Assembly: GCA_022776785.1 (NCBI GenBank)
Contig: JALFHA010000289.1
Coordinates: forward strand, 1 to 6,273
Reading direction: 5' to 3'
Source of the DNA: Clostridiales bacterium
GTDB lineage: Bacteria; Bacillota; Clostridia; Christensenellales; Aristaeellaceae
Length of the DNA stretch: 6,273 bases
The notes below the pieces were generated by a model. That model was not told the origin of the DNA. It ran no database searches and saw nothing but the letters and a program-made list of their open reading frames with translations. The position numbers and the translations under genes were made by a program. Of the stretch, positions 5,117 to 6,273 are shown in pieces; within the stretch, counting starts at the first letter, position 1, and each line of letters starts with the position of its first letter.

Positions 5117-5148
5117 ACCACCGCCCGAGACCCGCGGCTTATGCAGCG

Positions 5149-6273
5149 CTACACGCGGAAGATCTCTATGGTGTCCTGCCGCTTGGAGAGCTGCTTGATC
5201 ACCCAGTCGAGCTCCTGCTTGTTGGCCACCTGCAGCGTCAGCTCGATGGTGCAGGTCTGGTTGGCGCTGTTGACGCGCGCGTTGAGCGCGCACACCGTCA
5301 CCTTCTGCGCCGACAGATAGCTCATCAGGTCGGCGATGAGGTTGTGGCGGTCATAGGCCAGAATCTGGATGGAGCCGTTGTAGAAGGAATTGGTCGTGTC
5401 CGACCACTCTGCGGCGACCCAGCGCGCCGGGTCGTGCGAGGCGTTGACGTTCATGCACTCCTTGGAGTGAATCGTCACGCCGCGCCCGCGCGTGATGTAG
5501 CCGATGATTTCGTCGCCCGGCAGCGGCGTGCAGCACTTGGCGAAGTGCACCTGACAGCCCGGCAGCCCGGCGACCATGATGCCCATGTCGTCCTTGCCCA
5601 TCGCACCCGCGCGGGTATGGGGCTGCTCCTCCGGCACGCGCGGCGGCACAGGAATGAGCGGCTTTTCGTGGCTGCGCTGCTCCTCACGCAGGCGCGTGAC
5701 GACCTGCGCGGCCGTGATGCCGCCGCAGCCCACCGCGGCGTAGAGGTCGTCGAGGTCGGAGAAGGAGAACTTGCGCAGAATCGGCTCCACATAGTCGTTC
5801 TTGAGCAGAGCCGGGAGGCTGGATGCCTGCCGCTTGGCCTCATAGTCGAGCATCTGCTTGCCCTGCGCGATGTTTTCCTCCTTGAGCTCCTTCTTGTAGA
5901 ACTGGCGAATCTTCGCCTTGGCCTGGGAGGTCTTGGCAATCTTGAGCCAGTCGCGGCTGGGGCCCTTGCTGCTCTGCTGGGTGATGATCTCCACAAAATC
6001 GCCCGTGGAGAGCTGTGCATCCAGCGTCACAATGCGTCCGTTGATCTTCGCGCCCACGCACTTGTTGCCCACGGCGCTGTGGATGCGGTAGGCGAAGTCG
6101 ATGGGTGTGGCGCCCTTGGGCAGGTCGATGATCTCGCCCTTGGGCGTAAAGACGAAGATTTCATCGCTGAACAGATCGACCTTGAGCGACTTGATGAATT
6201 CCTCCGAGTCGCGCGTGTCGTTCTGCCAGTCGAGAATCTGGCGCAGCCAGTAGAGCTTGCTGTCCAGCTCGTC
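5149..6273 (-). CDS. relA: RelA/SpoT bifunctional (p)ppGpp synthetase/hydrolase, C-terminal half (cut by window edge)
   Basis: The visible 374 residues are the C-terminal half of a long RSH protein (full length about 730-760); the hydrolase and synthetase domains lie beyond the right edge. The first residues (KLYWLRQILDWQ, visible 6-17) close the catalytic half. A TGS domain follows at about 38-98 (EIFVFTPKGEIIDLPKGATPIDFAYRIHS and following residues). Next comes a helical segment to about 235, then the conserved-cysteine (RIS/zinc-finger-like) domain with HFAKCCTPLPGDEIIGY (243-259), RGRGVTIHSKEC (262-273) and residues C247, C248, H269, C273, all intact. An ACT domain ends the protein (about 298-374). 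These regulatory domains couple the enzyme to ribosome and starvation signals; the enzyme makes or degrades (p)ppGpp in the stringent response. TAG ends the gene. dtd follows, as in other Firmicutes. Whether hydrolase, synthetase or both are active cannot be seen here. Confidence 0.96.
   Translation of the reverse strand, partial: DELDSKLYWLRQILDWQNDTRDSEEFIKSLKVDLFSDEIFVFTPKGEIIDLPKGATPIDFAYRIHSAVGNKCVGAKINGRIVTLDAQLSTGDFVEIITQQSSKGPSRDWLKIAKTSQAKAKIRQFYKKELKEENIAQGKQMLDYEAKRQASSLPALLKNDYVEPILRKFSFSDLDDLYAAVGCGGITAAQVVTRLREEQRSHEKPLIPVPPRVPEEQPHTRAGAMGKDDMGIMVAGLPGCQVHFAKCCTPLPGDEIIGYITRGRGVTIHSKECMNVNASHDPARWVAAEWSDTTNSFYNGSIQILAYDRHNLIADLMSYLSAQKVTVCALNARVNSANQTCTIELTLQVANKQELDWVIKQLSKRQDTIEIFRV

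Larger units (their letters stand above)
4964..5148 (-). other. relA-dtd intergenic region, AT-rich
   Basis: A 185-nt gap, the longest in the window. The stretch at about 5045-5090 is the most AT-rich part of the window, with an A6 run on the minus strand and a TCATGA palindrome. It holds two inverted repeats (listed separately) and the dtd ribosome binding site. A promoter for dtd would be expected here, but no convincing -35/-10 pair was found. Confidence 0.6.

Noticed and set aside
1..6273. CRISPR, insertion sequence, phage or defence genes, tRNA or rRNA
   Set aside because: No regularly spaced direct repeats, transposase or integrase motifs, terminal inverted repeats or tRNA-like cloverleafs were seen; nearly all sequence is assigned to housekeeping-type genes.

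Overview
The window is a single, tightly packed gene block read entirely on the minus strand (right to left). The base composition is GC-rich by eye and most long plus-strand reading frames are antisense shadows. The gene set and order (relA, dtd, an MBL-fold hydrolase, hemZ; further on a cyclophilin, zapA and a U32 peptidase) point to a Gram-positive anaerobe of the Firmicutes/Clostridia type with a high-GC genome, perhaps a gut Clostridia lineage. This placement is inferred from synteny and protein style, not from a marker gene.

Layout in transcription order: (1) 6273-5149, the C-terminal half of a long RelA/SpoT (p)ppGpp synthetase/hydrolase, cut by the window edge. (2) 5148-4964, a 185-nt gap, locally AT-rich, with two inverted repeats. 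(3) 4963-1469, four genes joined by overlapping stop/start codons: dtd (D-aminoacyl-tRNA deacylase), an MBL-fold metallohydrolase, hemZ (radical SAM), and a 317-aa protein that looks like an amidohydrolase TIM barrel without its metal ligands. (4) 1402-878, a cytoplasmic cyclophilin-type prolyl isomerase. (5) 863-603, zapA with a GTG start 14 nt after the cyclophilin stop. (6) 602-455, a 148-nt gap with a strong hairpin followed by TTTT and a second small palindrome. (7) 454-2, the first 151 residues of a U32-family protein that runs off the left edge.

Functionally the block mixes stringent response (RelA), translation quality control (Dtd), an uncharacterised thioesterase-like MBL hydrolase, a HemN-like radical SAM protein, protein folding (cyclophilin), division (ZapA) and probable RNA modification or peptidase activity (U32). 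The four-gene core is built for coupled translation, but no common pathway is evident.

No mobile element, CRISPR array, tRNA, rRNA or phage gene was seen. Most of the window is ordinary housekeeping DNA. The most unusual item is the amidohydrolase-like protein downstream of hemZ, in a place where related genomes commonly carry hisS-aspS.
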